64,000 bases of DNA from Sphaerimonospora sp050942215 (lineage in GTDB: Bacteria; Actinomycetota; Actinomycetes; Streptosporangiales; Streptosporangiaceae), in NCBI RefSeq assembly GCF_050942215.1, contig NZ_CP192056.1, positions 1,736,001 through 1,800,000 on the forward strand, in the 5' to 3' direction. Below are positions 19,504 to 28,679 of the stretch, piece after piece. A program made the position numbers and the translations under genes. Positions within the stretch are counted from its first letter, which is position 1; each line of letters begins with the position of its first letter. The notes under the pieces are model-generated. The model ran no database searches. It saw only the letters and a list, made by a program, of their open reading frames with translations, and was not told where the DNA came from.

Positions 19504-19716
19504 ATGCCTCGCTATGACTACCGTTGCCGCGCGTGCGGATCCACCTTCGAGCTCAACCGGCCCATGGCCGAGGCGAACGCCCCGGCCGCCTGTCCGGCGG
19601 GCCATGACGACACGGTGAAGTTGCTGTCCACGGTCGCGATGACCGGGCGGGCCGCCGCCGCGCCGCGCCCCTCCGGCGGCGGAGGAGGCTGCTGCGGCGG
19701 TGGCTGCTGCGGCTGA
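19504..19716 (+). CDS. FmdB-family zinc ribbon protein
   Basis: A 70-aa protein beginning MPRYDYRCRACGSTFEL, the typical FmdB/CxxC_CxxC regulatory zinc ribbon; a second CPAGH element completes the metal site. The tail is unusual: a Gly-rich stretch ending in CCGGGCCG, adding four cysteines that could bind extra metal. ATG 19504 is preferred to ATG 19498 because TACCCT (19492-19497) lies exactly 6 nt before it, giving a leaderless start at the conserved MPRYDYRC. Family members are poorly understood and often regulatory. Confidence 0.85.
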   Translation: MPRYDYRCRACGSTFELNRPMAEANAPAACPAGHDDTVKLLSTVAMTGRAAAAPRPSGGGGGCCGGGCCG

Positions 19717-19763
19717 CCGGGCTCCGGCCGGTCCGCCCGCAACGTGCTTGACATGATGACCGG

Positions 19764-20255
19764 TCAGGCCGCGGCGCGGCGCTTGGCCGTACGCCGCTGG
19801 AAAGGGAGATAACGCTCCGGCAGGTGCGGCCGGGCCGGGAGGTCGGTCGGCTCGACCGCGACTATCCGGTCGAACCGGAACGCCCGGATGCCCCGGCGCA
19901 GCCGGCACCAGCCGACCAGGTACCAGAACTCCCCGTGGACCAGGCAGGTCACCGGCTCGACGTCGCGGAACGTGAGATGGCCCGCGGCGTCGTGATACTG
20001 GAGACGGATCACCAGCCGGGCGGTGACGGCGTTCGCGATCAGCCTCGCCCGTCCGGCGACGTCGGGCGCGAGCGGTGTGGTGAGCGTGGTCAGGGTGGTG
20101 GCGATGACGTCGTCGTCGAGGTCGAGGTGGTCGAATGCGTGACGCAGCCCGCGGCGGGCGGTGACGGACTGCGGGCCGGCCCCGAGATGGGCGAGTGACA
20201 GGGCGAGGGCGGCGATCTCCGCCGCGGTCAGCGATTGCCGTGTGACGTTGGCCAT
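19764..20255 (-). CDS. WYL-domain protein lacking the HTH domain
   Basis: A 163-aa protein holding the WYL ligand-binding core (EFWYLVGWCRLRRGIRAFRFDRI) and a short helical N-terminus (LTAAEIAALALSLAHLGAG). Normal YafY-type WYL regulators carry an N-terminal winged helix, which is absent. Upstream sequence supports this short start: TATCGT (minus strand 20267-20262) lies 6 nt before ATG 20255. WYL domains bind nucleic acid or nucleotide ligands. Whether this stand-alone form is a regulator, a partner of another HTH protein, or a remnant is open. Confidence 0.8.
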   Translation of the reverse strand: MANVTRQSLTAAEIAALALSLAHLGAGPQSVTARRGLRHAFDHLDLDDDVIATTLTTLTTPLAPDVAGRARLIANAVTARLVIRLQYHDAAGHLTFRDVEPVTCLVHGEFWYLVGWCRLRRGIRAFRFDRIVAVEPTDLPARPHLPERYLPFQRRTAKRRAAA

Positions 20256-20289
20256 ACCCTGACGATAACGACGGGCACTGACATTTTTC

Positions 20290-20325
20290 CGAACATGCTA
20301 TCGGCTTTTCTCGAACAGGCTATCG
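20290..20325. promoter_or_regulatory. Two 14-bp direct repeats upstream of WYL gene
   Basis: CGAACATGCTATCG (20290-20303) and CGAACAGGCTATCG (20312-20325) differ at one base and are 22 bp apart, two helical turns. They lie 23-58 bp upstream of the WYL gene's -10 box, a typical place for an activator or autoregulatory site. Confidence 0.5.
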
Positions 20326-20382
20326 TACCCTAGCTCCATGGCCACACGCCCCCGGGTACGTCCCCTCCCGGGGACACCCCCG

Positions 20383-20524
20383 CCGTGATCTTGCGAATCC
20401 TCGCAGGATCGGCTCGCCGCCTGCGGCTTCGCATGTCGTGATCTTGCAGAAACTCGCAGACAGCCCGTGTGACCTGCGACTCGACCATCCGTGATCTTGC
20501 AGTGTGCGAGCTGCAAGATCACGG
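20383..20524. repeat. 53-bp-period tandem repeat ending in a palindrome
   Basis: GTGATCTTGC recurs at 20385, 20438 and 20491, exactly 53 bp apart; CTCGCAG and CCTGCG also recur within units 1 and 2. The third copy forms a perfect 14+14 inverted repeat (20489-20502 and 20511-20524, loop 8 nt), which can act as the ilvD terminator on the minus strand. This fills most of the 306-bp gap between the WYL and ilvD genes. Confidence 0.75.
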
Positions 20525-20561
20525 GCTGGGTGGCTGCCGGGAGGGCCGGGCTGGGTGGCTG

Positions 20562-22397
20562 TCAGGAGAGCTGGGACAGGTCGCGGGACGCCCCCGTGGA
20601 GGCGGAGGTGGTCAGCGCCGCGTACGCCTGGAGCGCCACCGAGACCGAGCGCTGCCGGTCACGGGGGCGGTATCCGCCGAGGTCGGTGAGCAGCCGCTCC
20701 CGCCGGGTGGCGAGTTCCTCGTCCGTGACCTTGAGCTCGATCGTCCGGCGCGGGATGTCGATCTCGATGATGTCGCCGTCGGCCACCAGGGCCATGATGC
20801 CGCCCTCCGCCGCCTCGGGAGAGGCGTGGCCGATCGACAGGCCCGACGTCCCGCCGGAGAACCGGCCGTCGGTGATGAGCGCGCACACCTTGCCGAGGCC
20901 CTTGCCCTTGAGGAAGCTCGTGGGGTAGAGCATCTCCTGCATGCCGGGGCCGCCCTTGGGGCCCTCATAGCGGATGACGACCACGTCGCCGGCCTTGACA
21001 CGGTCGCCGAGGATGCCCTCGACCGCCGCCTCCTGGGACTCGAACACGACGGCCGGGCCGGAGAACCGCCAGATCGACTCGTCCACGCCGGCGGTCTTCA
21101 CCACGCAGCCGTCCTGGGCCAGGTTGCCGTACAGCACGGCGAGACCGCCGTCGCGGGTGTAGGCGTGCTCCATGTCCCGGATGCAGCCATCGGCCCGGTC
21201 GAGGTCGAGCGTCTCCCACCGGGCGCTCTGCGAGTAGGCCCGGACCGTGCGGACGTTGCCGGGGGCGGCGTGCCACAGCTCGATCGCCTCGTCGGTGACC
21301 TCGGGCGACTTCGGATCCCACGCGGCCAGGCAGTCGGCCAGGGAGGCCGAGTGGATGGTGGGCACATCGCGGTGGAGCAGGCCGGCCCGGTCGAGCTCGC
21401 CGAGGATGCCGGGGACTCCGCCGGCACGGTGCACGTCCTCGACGTGGTACTTGGAGGTCGCCGGTGCGACCTTGCACAGACACGGCACCCGCAGCGAGAG
21501 CTCGTTGATCTCCTTGAGCCCGAACTCGACCCCGGCCTCCCGGGCCGCGGCCAGCAGGTGCAGGATCGTGTTGGTCGAACCGCCCATGGCCACGTCGAGC
21601 GCCATCGCGTTCTCGAACGCGTCACGGGTGGCGATGCTCCGCGGCAGAACCGACTCGTCGTCTTGGTCGTAGTAGCGGCGGGCGATCTCCACGATCGTGC
21701 GGCCGGCCTTCTCGAACAGCCCCTTGCGCGCCGTGTGGGTGGCCAGCGTCGTGCCGTTGCCGGGCAGCGCCAGCCCGATCGCCTCCGCCAGGCAGTTCAT
21801 CGAGTTGGCCGTGAACATGCCGCTGCAGGAGCCGCAGGTCGGGCAGGCGCTCTCCTCCATCGCGAGCAGCTCGTCGTCGGAGACGCTGTCGTCGGCTGCG
21901 GCGATCATCGGGTCGATCAGGTCGAGCTTGCGGCCGGGGGTCTTCCCGGCCTCCATCGGGCCGCCGGAGACGAAGACCGTCGGGATGTTGAGCCGGAAGG
22001 CCGCGAGCAGCATGCCCGGAGTGATCTTGTCGCAGTTGGAGACGCAGATCAGCGCGTCGGCGCAGTGGGCGTTCACCATGTACTCGACCGCGTCGGCGAT
22101 GAGCTCCCGGGACGGCAGTGAGTAGAGCATGCCGCCGTGGCCCATCGCGATGCCGTCGTCGACCGCGATCGTGTTGAACTCGCGGGGGATGGCGCCGGCC
22201 TCCCGGACGGCGGCGGAGACCACGTCGCCGACCTCGCGCAGATGCACATGTCCGGGGACGAACTGGGTGAAGCTGTTCGCCACGGCGACGATCGGTTTGC
22301 CGAAGTCGCTGCCCGCCACGCCCGTGGCCCTGAGCAGCGCCCGGGCACCGACCATATTCCTGCCGTGTGTGACCGTACGAGACCTGAGCGCGGGCAT
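20562..22397 (-). CDS. ilvD: Dihydroxy-acid dehydratase
   Basis: The third step of valine/isoleucine synthesis: dehydration of 2,3-dihydroxy-acids to 2-keto acids by an Fe-S enzyme. At 611 aa it is full length. Cluster ligands are visible in CVSNCDKITPG and CPTCGSCSGMFTANS, and the active-site region KGPKGGPGMQEM appears in the local form YEGPKGGPGMQEM. ATG 22397 has GGGAG 7 nt upstream. It is not in an ilv operon here; neighbours are a NERD protein and a WYL protein. A 53-bp repeat array lies past its 3' end. Confidence 0.97.
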   Translation of the reverse strand: MPALRSRTVTHGRNMVGARALLRATGVAGSDFGKPIVAVANSFTQFVPGHVHLREVGDVVSAAVREAGAIPREFNTIAVDDGIAMGHGGMLYSLPSRELIADAVEYMVNAHCADALICVSNCDKITPGMLLAAFRLNIPTVFVSGGPMEAGKTPGRKLDLIDPMIAAADDSVSDDELLAMEESACPTCGSCSGMFTANSMNCLAEAIGLALPGNGTTLATHTARKGLFEKAGRTIVEIARRYYDQDDESVLPRSIATRDAFENAMALDVAMGGSTNTILHLLAAAREAGVEFGLKEINELSLRVPCLCKVAPATSKYHVEDVHRAGGVPGILGELDRAGLLHRDVPTIHSASLADCLAAWDPKSPEVTDEAIELWHAAPGNVRTVRAYSQSARWETLDLDRADGCIRDMEHAYTRDGGLAVLYGNLAQDGCVVKTAGVDESIWRFSGPAVVFESQEAAVEGILGDRVKAGDVVVIRYEGPKGGPGMQEMLYPTSFLKGKGLGKVCALITDGRFSGGTSGLSIGHASPEAAEGGIMALVADGDIIEIDIPRRTIELKVTDEELATRRERLLTDLGGYRPRDRQRSVSVALQAYAALTTSASTGASRDLSQLS

Positions 22398-22510
22398 GGG
22401 CGGACTCCCATCCGAAGACTACGAGTCTTCAAATGGTACGGCTATCGACCGGCTGCCGAGACCGCCCGTCCATGTCTCGGACGTCGTGCCGGTCGGTGGA
22501 CGGTGCCGGG

Positions 22511-23428
22511 CTATTCGTAGCGGGGCGGCAGGACCTGCTCGGCGGCACTGTAGATCGCGTCGATTTCCGCGATGGTGAGTGACTTCTCCCGTTTTGTAAT
22601 CCACTTACGGACGAGACCGCCGGAGAAGACGTCGACCTCGCGGATGTTGAGGATCCGCCACGGGATCGGGGGACCGTAGATCGCCAGGGACGGCACGATG
22701 GTGATCTCGCGGCCGAGCGCCTCGGAGATCAGCTGGCTGGCCTGGGTGGCCTCCCAGCGGGCCTCGTCGAGCCGGGGTTTCCGGTTGAACGGTCCGTGGA
22801 ACAGCTTGCGGTGTGACTGCACCCGTACGGGAAGACGCTTGTCCCACTTCTCCGAGTCGACCGCGTACACCCCGGTCGGGCCGACGACCAGGTGATCGAT
22901 CTGGGCCTCGCTGCCGGGGATGGCCCGGGCGTGCAGCGTCCGGAACCCGCTGCGCTCGAGTTTCCTGAGCTGGACCTCGGTCCGGCGCTCCGCGGCGGAG
23001 GCGCGCCGCCAGGCCGGGATCGACGAGACGGTCCTGGCCCGATAGACGGTGTCGGCGATGACCGCGATGATCGCGGCGGTGAGGCCGATCCGCCAGTTCG
23101 CGAAGAGGATTCCCGCCACGATGCCGGCCGCCGCCCCGATCAGCGCGCGTAGACGCAGATGACGGTATCTCGGGTCATGAATCATGATCCTGATCGATGC
23201 GCGTTCGGCTGGTCTGGCAGGTGCGCGGGCATGTATGTGCGCCTTGGGGGGAGCATCGGGCGGCGGTTGCGCGACCGGTTGGGCCGCCGTTTGCGCGGCG
23301 GAGGGTGCCGCAGGGGTCTCCGATGCGGTCGGCGTCGTCTGGGACGGCTCCGACGGGTGGTCACTCACCCATATGGGTGACGTATCGTGACCGTCTTCGG
23401 GCGCTAGACCGGTATCCACATCACTCAC
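22511..23428 (-). CDS. Membrane-associated NERD-domain protein
   Basis: 305 aa. Residues 1-70 are Pro/Ala-rich and disordered; about 88-128 hold two membrane segments (ALIGAAAGIVAGILF and LTAAIIAVIADTVY). From about residue 140 there is a NERD domain: GSEAQIDHLVVGPTGVYAVDSEKW includes the conserved Asp and Lys region of this nuclease-related fold. A DNA-processing or sensing role at the membrane is an inference. GTG 23428 starts the protein; no strong ribosome site is visible. The following gap to 23668 contains only two 12-bp palindromes (TGAACCGGTTCA at 23489 and GTTCCCGGGAAC at 23613). Confidence 0.85.
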   Translation of the reverse strand: MSDVDTGLAPEDGHDTSPIWVSDHPSEPSQTTPTASETPAAPSAAQTAAQPVAQPPPDAPPKAHIHARAPARPAERASIRIMIHDPRYRHLRLRALIGAAAGIVAGILFANWRIGLTAAIIAVIADTVYRARTVSSIPAWRRASAAERRTEVQLRKLERSGFRTLHARAIPGSEAQIDHLVVGPTGVYAVDSEKWDKRLPVRVQSHRKLFHGPFNRKPRLDEARWEATQASQLISEALGREITIVPSLAIYGPPIPWRILNIREVDVFSGGLVRKWITKREKSLTIAEIDAIYSAAEQVLPPRYE

Positions 23429-23668
23429 GGTAGTTGAGCTGTCAGCGGGCTGCCTAGTGTTGGTTGGTTCATACTTTTGTGGCCTGCTTGAACCGGTTCA
23501 CGGCGGACCCCTGTGGGTATCTTCTCTAGATATCTTCCGGCGAGAGACCTGTCGTGTGACGGCGTGGCAGACATCCGCGATCTTATCGCGCGGGAACAGG
23601 CGGCCGCCGGGCGTTCCCGGGAACCGCTGCGGTGGGCCCACTGCCTTTCGGGGGGCGACCGCAGCCGA

Positions 23669-24181
23669 TCAGGCCGGTGACATTCCGGTGAGGCGTGCGG
23701 CGGCGGCATGGGCGAGGTCGATGAGCGGGTCGGACGGTGGCGGCCCGGCGGGGGCGGAGACGCTGATCGCGAAGGTGCCCCGGTCCGTCTGGACGGCCAC
23801 CAGCCCCGGATAGAGCATCGCACCGCCGCCGATCCCCTGGATCGGCCGTCCCTGGACCCGGGTCATGATATGGCCGAGCACCATCAGATAGCGGGACAGC
23901 AGGCCCGCCGCCGTGTGCACGTCGACCCGCACGCCGTCGCGGGACCGGTAGCTGCAGGAGCGCATGCTCAGCCAGGAGGGCGCCGGGAGCTCCCCCTCGA
24001 ATGCATCGGGGCCTTCCACGTCCACGCCGAGAACACGCTTGAGATCCTCCGGGGTGACCAGCTCGGCGGGCCGCGGTCCGTCCTCTGCAATCCGGGACGG
24101 CGGGGTCGGGGCGGGCACGGGGAAGACCTTGACGTCACCCGGCCGTGCCCGCGGGCCGCTCAGGTGCTGGGAGGAGATCAT
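23669..24181 (-). CDS. Hypothetical protein, DUF3558-like in outline
   Basis: A 170-aa protein without signal peptide or membrane segment, starting MISSQHLSGPRARPGDVKV. ATG 24181 has AGGAGG nine nt upstream. The body has a single SCSYRSRDG motif and GGGAMLYPGLVAVQTDRGTFAISV, reminiscent of the strand pattern of actinobacterial DUF3558-type proteins, but the N-terminal lipobox of those is absent. I cannot assign a function. It precedes a Gly/Pro-rich non-coding 200 bp and the pepN 3' end. Confidence 0.6.
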   Translation of the reverse strand: MISSQHLSGPRARPGDVKVFPVPAPTPPSRIAEDGPRPAELVTPEDLKRVLGVDVEGPDAFEGELPAPSWLSMRSCSYRSRDGVRVDVHTAAGLLSRYLMVLGHIMTRVQGRPIQGIGGGAMLYPGLVAVQTDRGTFAISVSAPAGPPPSDPLIDLAHAAAARLTGMSPA

Positions 24182-24380
24182 CGGTGGGGGCCTCCTGGGC
24201 GGGACGGTAGACCCGGGTGGACGGCGCGGCAGCTGCCCGGCGCCCGGTTTTCCCCAATATCACCGCCGACCGCTTGCATCTCCCTTGCGGCCCGCTTTCT
24301 CGCCCGAGACCCCTTCCGTCGCAGGGGGCGGGCCCCGGCGGAGTGCGCCGGGGCCCGTCTCGCCCTGTGCGGGCATGTGG

Positions 24381-26945
24381 TCAGGCGGAGGCGTCCTTGG
24401 CCCGGGCGCGCAGGGCCCGGCTGATGCCGTCGGCGCCCTCCAGCAGCAGCCGCCGCAGCGCGTGCGGCGGCTGTGCCGCGCTGATGTGGTCCTGCGTGAC
24501 GGCCACGGTCTCGGGCCGGATCAGCAGGGCCGGGTAGCAGCCGACCGCGAAGTTCTGCGCCATGTCGGACGTCCACTCGCTCCAGATGCGCCCGGCCTCG
24601 TCGAAATACCTCCGGGCGTACGGCTCCAGCAGGTCGACGTGGTGCGGGTCCATGAAGCCGAGGATCGTGGAGCGCAGCAGCGCCCCGCTCAGCTCGCCGC
24701 CGACGATCGACGCCCAGGCCTGCTCCTTGGCCTCCGCCGTGGGAATCGCGGCCCGGCACATCGCGGCCGAACGCTCACCGGTCGCGGTGGCGTCGCGCGC
24801 CAGCTCGGCGTCGATGTTCCCGGCGTCGAGCACGCCGCCGACGACCAGCGCGTGCGTGAGCGTCCAGCGCAGGTCGGCGTCGACGGCCAGCCCGTCCGGT
24901 ACGGCGGTGCCTTCGAGGACGCCCTTGACGAACGCGAGGTCCTCGGTCGAGGCGGCGATGGCGGCGAACGCGTTGACGTACGCGAGCTGGTGGTCGGAAC
25001 CGGGCTCCGCCGCCGCGATCATGCGCCGCAGCGCCCCGGCCAGCTCGGCGAGCCCGGTCGCCAGCCAGGCCGGGTCGGCGTACTGCTGCACGGCCTGGCG
25101 GGCCTGCCGCAGCACGGCCTGCACCACGCTGATGTCGCTCACCGAATCGATCCCCGAGACCACCAGTTCGACGTAGTCGCGGGCGGCCAGCTCCGCGTCG
25201 CGGGTCATGTCCCAGGCGGCCGACCAGCACAGGGCACGGGGCAGTGAGTCGCGGAAGGCGGTGATGCCGCCGCCCACCAGGGTCTCCAGCGACCGCTCGT
25301 CGAGCCGGATCTTGGCGTAGGTGAGGTCGTCGTCGTTGACGAGCACCAGGTCGGGCCGGATCTCACCGACCAGCTCGGGGACGGCCGTGCGGGCGCCGAC
25401 CACGTCGAGCTCCACCCGCCTGGTCCGGGTGAGCACGCCGTCCGTCATCGAGTACAGCCCGATCGCGATCCGGTGCGAACGCAGCGTGGGGTGCTCGGCC
25501 GGCGCCTCCTGGAGCACGTCGAAGGAGACGAACCTGCCCTCGTCGTCCGTCGTGAACGACGGGCGCAGCGTGTTGACCCCCGAGGTCTCCAGCCACTCCT
25601 TCGACCAGGCGGACAGGTCGCGGCCGGAGGTGTGCTCCAGCGCCGACAGCAGATCCTGCAGGGTCGTGTTGCCCCAGGCGTGCTCGCCGAAGTAGTCGCG
25701 GACCCCGGCGAGGAAGTTGTCGAGGCCGACGTAGGCGACGAGCTGCTTGAGCACCGAGGCGCCCTTGGCGTACGTGATCCCGTCGAAGTTGACCTCGACC
25801 GCCTGCATGTCCGGGATGTCGGCGGCGATCGGGTGAGTGGAGGGGAGCTGGTCCTGCCGGTAGGCCCAGGCCTTCTCGACGTTGGCGAACGTCGTCCACG
25901 CACCCTGACCCCAGCGGGTGGCCTCGGCCTGGCACAGAATGGACACGAACGTCGCGAACGACTCGTTCAGCCACAGGTCGTCCCACCACCGCATGGTGAC
26001 CAGGTCGCCGAACCACATGTGCGCCATCTCGTGCAGGATCGTCTCGGCGCGGCGCTCCACCATGGCGTCGGTCACCCGCGACCGGAAGACGTAGTCCTCC
26101 AGGAACGTGACGGCGCCCGCGTTCTCCATCGCGCCCGCGTTGAACTCCGGCACGAACAGCTGGTCGTACTTCCCGAAGGGATAACGCACGCCGAAGACGC
26201 GGTGGTAGAAGTCGAAGCCCTGCTTGGTGACCTCGAAGATGTTCTCCGGGTCGAGGTGCTCGGCAAGCGACCGCCGCACGTAGATGCCCAGCGGGATCCC
26301 GTCGTGCTCGTCCCGCACCACGGCGTACGGCCCGGCGATCAGCGCGGTGATGTACGTCGACATGCGCGGCGTGGGCGGGAAGTGCCAGCGCCGGGCGGCC
26401 TGGAGCCTGCCGTGCTTGCCGTGGTGCTCCTCCAGCTCCTCGACGGCGTCGGGGGCGGCGTTGGAGACCACCTCCCAGTGGGCGGGCGCGAGCACGGTCA
26501 GTTCGAAGGTCGCCTTGAGGTCGGGCTGGTCGAAGCAGGCGTACATCCGGTGCGCGTCCGCCGTCTCGAACTGGCTGTGCAGGTAGACCTGCCGGTCGAC
26601 CGGGTCGACGAACCGGTGCAGGCCCTCGCCGGTGCGCATGTACGACACGTCGGCGTCGATGCGCAGCCGGTTCTCCTCGGCCAGGTCCGGCAGTGGGAAG
26701 CGGCCCTTCTCGGCGTCGTAGGTCCGCGGGTCGAGCTCCCTCCCGTTGAGCACGACCTTGCGCACGTGGGCGCCGTGCAGATCGATGAACGTCTCCGCCC
26801 CCGGACGGCTGGAGGTGAAGTCGACCGTCGTGATGCTCTCGAACCGCTCCTCGCCCTCGGTCAGATCGAGCTCGACCAGATAGGACCGGACGTTCAGCAG
26901 CCGGGCCCTCTCCCGAGCCTCATCACGCGTGAGATTTCCTGCCAC
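24381..26945 (-). CDS. pepN: Aminopeptidase N (M1 metallopeptidase)
   Basis: Zinc aminopeptidase that removes N-terminal residues from peptides in the cytoplasm. At 854 aa it matches actinobacterial PepN. Exopeptidase motif GAMEN is residues 271-275, and the zinc site is H305-EMA-H309 with third ligand E328 in WLNESFA. A C-terminal ERAP1-like helical domain fills the second half. GTG 26945 has GAGGAG six nt upstream. It is divergent from the aldehyde dehydrogenase. Confidence 0.97.
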   Translation of the reverse strand: MAGNLTRDEARERARLLNVRSYLVELDLTEGEERFESITTVDFTSSRPGAETFIDLHGAHVRKVVLNGRELDPRTYDAEKGRFPLPDLAEENRLRIDADVSYMRTGEGLHRFVDPVDRQVYLHSQFETADAHRMYACFDQPDLKATFELTVLAPAHWEVVSNAAPDAVEELEEHHGKHGRLQAARRWHFPPTPRMSTYITALIAGPYAVVRDEHDGIPLGIYVRRSLAEHLDPENIFEVTKQGFDFYHRVFGVRYPFGKYDQLFVPEFNAGAMENAGAVTFLEDYVFRSRVTDAMVERRAETILHEMAHMWFGDLVTMRWWDDLWLNESFATFVSILCQAEATRWGQGAWTTFANVEKAWAYRQDQLPSTHPIAADIPDMQAVEVNFDGITYAKGASVLKQLVAYVGLDNFLAGVRDYFGEHAWGNTTLQDLLSALEHTSGRDLSAWSKEWLETSGVNTLRPSFTTDDEGRFVSFDVLQEAPAEHPTLRSHRIAIGLYSMTDGVLTRTRRVELDVVGARTAVPELVGEIRPDLVLVNDDDLTYAKIRLDERSLETLVGGGITAFRDSLPRALCWSAAWDMTRDAELAARDYVELVVSGIDSVSDISVVQAVLRQARQAVQQYADPAWLATGLAELAGALRRMIAAAEPGSDHQLAYVNAFAAIAASTEDLAFVKGVLEGTAVPDGLAVDADLRWTLTHALVVGGVLDAGNIDAELARDATATGERSAAMCRAAIPTAEAKEQAWASIVGGELSGALLRSTILGFMDPHHVDLLEPYARRYFDEAGRIWSEWTSDMAQNFAVGCYPALLIRPETVAVTQDHISAAQPPHALRRLLLEGADGISRALRARAKDASA

Positions 26946-27259
26946 ACCTGCTCCTCATCGCCTGTCGATGCCCCCTATCCCAGCCGCCCGTCGCGAAAGG
27001 GATAACCAGAATCCTGCCACGCCACGCTGACAAGGCAGCATTCTCGACCTCTCCTACCTGGGGAGGGAGGAACCGGTCGAGCTGACAACCGGGCTGACAG
27101 CTCGACTGATGATCGATGCAACCACATTCCCGCCGGGCCGGGGAATGGTGTGGAAAGTGACCGTGTCCGAATTGATGGTGTTCGGTCGGTGATATGAGAT
27201 CGAAACCGCCGGGTGTGATCCCCACGCTCGCGTTCCGGGGGCCGCAGCGCGAGGATGAG
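26946..27259. promoter_or_regulatory. Divergent pepN/aldehyde dehydrogenase control region
   Basis: Two inverted repeats are visible: GTCGAGCT/AGCTCGAC (27076-27083 and 27099-27106) and CCACATTCCC/GGGAATGGTGTGG (about 27122-27153). No open frame in this 314 bp looks coding. The ribosome site GAGG at 27251 belongs to ATG 27260. Confidence 0.45.
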
Positions 27260-28669
27260 ATGGTGCGCCACCTTTATGTGAACGGAGTCTGGGTGCCCTC
27301 CGCCTCCGGCGAGAGCGTCGACGTGGTGAATCCGGCGACCGAGGAGATCGTCGACAAGGTGCCGGCGGGCTCGCCCGGCGACGTCGAGGCAGCGGTCGCC
27401 GCCGCACGCGCCGCCTTCCCGTCGTGGTCGTCGACCGCCCCGGCGGAGCGCGCCCGGCTGCTGGCAGCGGCGGCGGGCCTGCTGCGTGAGCGCGCCGACC
27501 GGATCGCCGCGACGATCGCCGCCGACATGGGTGCGCCGCTCGCTCTCGCGCTGAAGGTGCAGACGCTGATGCCGATCGGCGTCCTGGAGTCGTACGCGGA
27601 ACTGGCCGGGCGGTACGGCTTCGACGCGGGCCGGGTGGGCAACTCGCTCATCGTCCGCGAGCCCGTGGGCGTGGTCGGCGCGATAACCCCGTGGAACTAC
27701 CCGCTCCACCAGATCATCTGCAAGGTGGCGCCGGCGCTGGCCGCGGGCTGCACGGTCGTGCTCAAGCCGAGTGAGGTGGCGCCGCTCGCTGCGTACGCGC
27801 TCGCCGACGTCCTGCACGAGGTCGGCCTCCCGCCCGGCGTGTTCAACATGGTCAGCGGGTACGGGCCGGTCGTCGGCGAGGCGCTGGCAGGACACCCGGA
27901 CGTGGACATGGTGTCGATCACCGGGTCGACCGGCGCGGGTCGCCGGGTGGCCGGCCTGGCCGCCGAGACGGTCAAGCGGGTCGCGCTGGAGCTCGGCGGG
28001 AAATCGGCCAACGTGATCATGCCGGACGCCGACCTGGAGACCGCCGTGAAGGCGGGCGTCGCGGGAGCCTACGTCAACTCCGGGCAGACCTGCTCGGCGC
28101 TGAGCCGCATGCTCGTGCACTGGGACTCCTACGACGAGGCGGTGCGGCTGGCCGTCGGCTTCGCCAGGAAGTACGCCCCGGGCGATCCCTTCGCCGAGGG
28201 CACCAGGCTGGGGCCGCTGGTCTCCGCCGCGCAGCGCGACCGGGTGATCCGCTACCTCAACCTCGGTGAGGAGGAGGGCGCCAGGCTGGTGCTGGGCTGT
28301 ACGGACAACCCGGTGGAGCGCGGGTTCTACGTCGAGCCCGCCGTGTTCGCCGGCGTCTCCCCGGGCATGCGCATCGAGCAGGAGGAGATCTTCGGCCCGG
28401 TTCTGTCGATCATCCCCTTCGGCACCGAGGACGAAGCCGTCGAGATCGCCAACGGCACGCCGTACGGGCTGTCGGGGGCGGTGTGGGCGGGAACGGAGGA
28501 GAAGGCGCTCGCCGTGGCGCGCAGGCTGCGCACCGGCCAGGTCGCGATCAACGGCGGCAGGTTCAACCCGCTGGCGCCGTTCGGCGGCTACAAGCGCTCC
28601 GGGGTCGGCCGCGAGCTGGGCGAGCCGGGCCTGGAGGAGTACCTGGAGATCAAGGCCATCCAGACCTGA
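27260..28669 (+). CDS. NAD(P)-dependent aldehyde dehydrogenase
   Basis: Oxidises an aldehyde to its carboxylic acid with NAD(P). The 469-aa protein shows the Rossmann/active-site motifs TPWNYPLHQ, ITGSTGAGRRV, catalytic Glu in ELGGKSANV and catalytic Cys in NSGQTCSA, plus the C-terminal PFGGYKRSGVGRELG. The frame opens at 27194, but ATG 27260 has GAGG upstream and gives the usual family start (RHLYVNGVWVPSASGE). The substrate is not predictable from context. It is convergent with the peptide deformylase gene, with 10 bp between. Confidence 0.93.
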   Translation: MVRHLYVNGVWVPSASGESVDVVNPATEEIVDKVPAGSPGDVEAAVAAARAAFPSWSSTAPAERARLLAAAAGLLRERADRIAATIAADMGAPLALALKVQTLMPIGVLESYAELAGRYGFDAGRVGNSLIVREPVGVVGAITPWNYPLHQIICKVAPALAAGCTVVLKPSEVAPLAAYALADVLHEVGLPPGVFNMVSGYGPVVGEALAGHPDVDMVSITGSTGAGRRVAGLAAETVKRVALELGGKSANVIMPDADLETAVKAGVAGAYVNSGQTCSALSRMLVHWDSYDEAVRLAVGFARKYAPGDPFAEGTRLGPLVSAAQRDRVIRYLNLGEEEGARLVLGCTDNPVERGFYVEPAVFAGVSPGMRIEQEEIFGPVLSIIPFGTEDEAVEIANGTPYGLSGAVWAGTEEKALAVARRLRTGQVAINGGRFNPLAPFGGYKRSGVGRELGEPGLEEYLEIKAIQT

Positions 28670-28679
28670 GCCGGCCGGG

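Noticed and set aside
20385..20510. Three regularly spaced repeats resembling a tiny CRISPR array
   Set aside because: Repeats are diverged, the spacers share matches with each other, and no cas gene is present. It is a tandem repeat.
20469..22121. 550-codon plus-strand frame
   Set aside because: Antisense to ilvD; composition is an Arg/Gly/Val shadow of the real gene.
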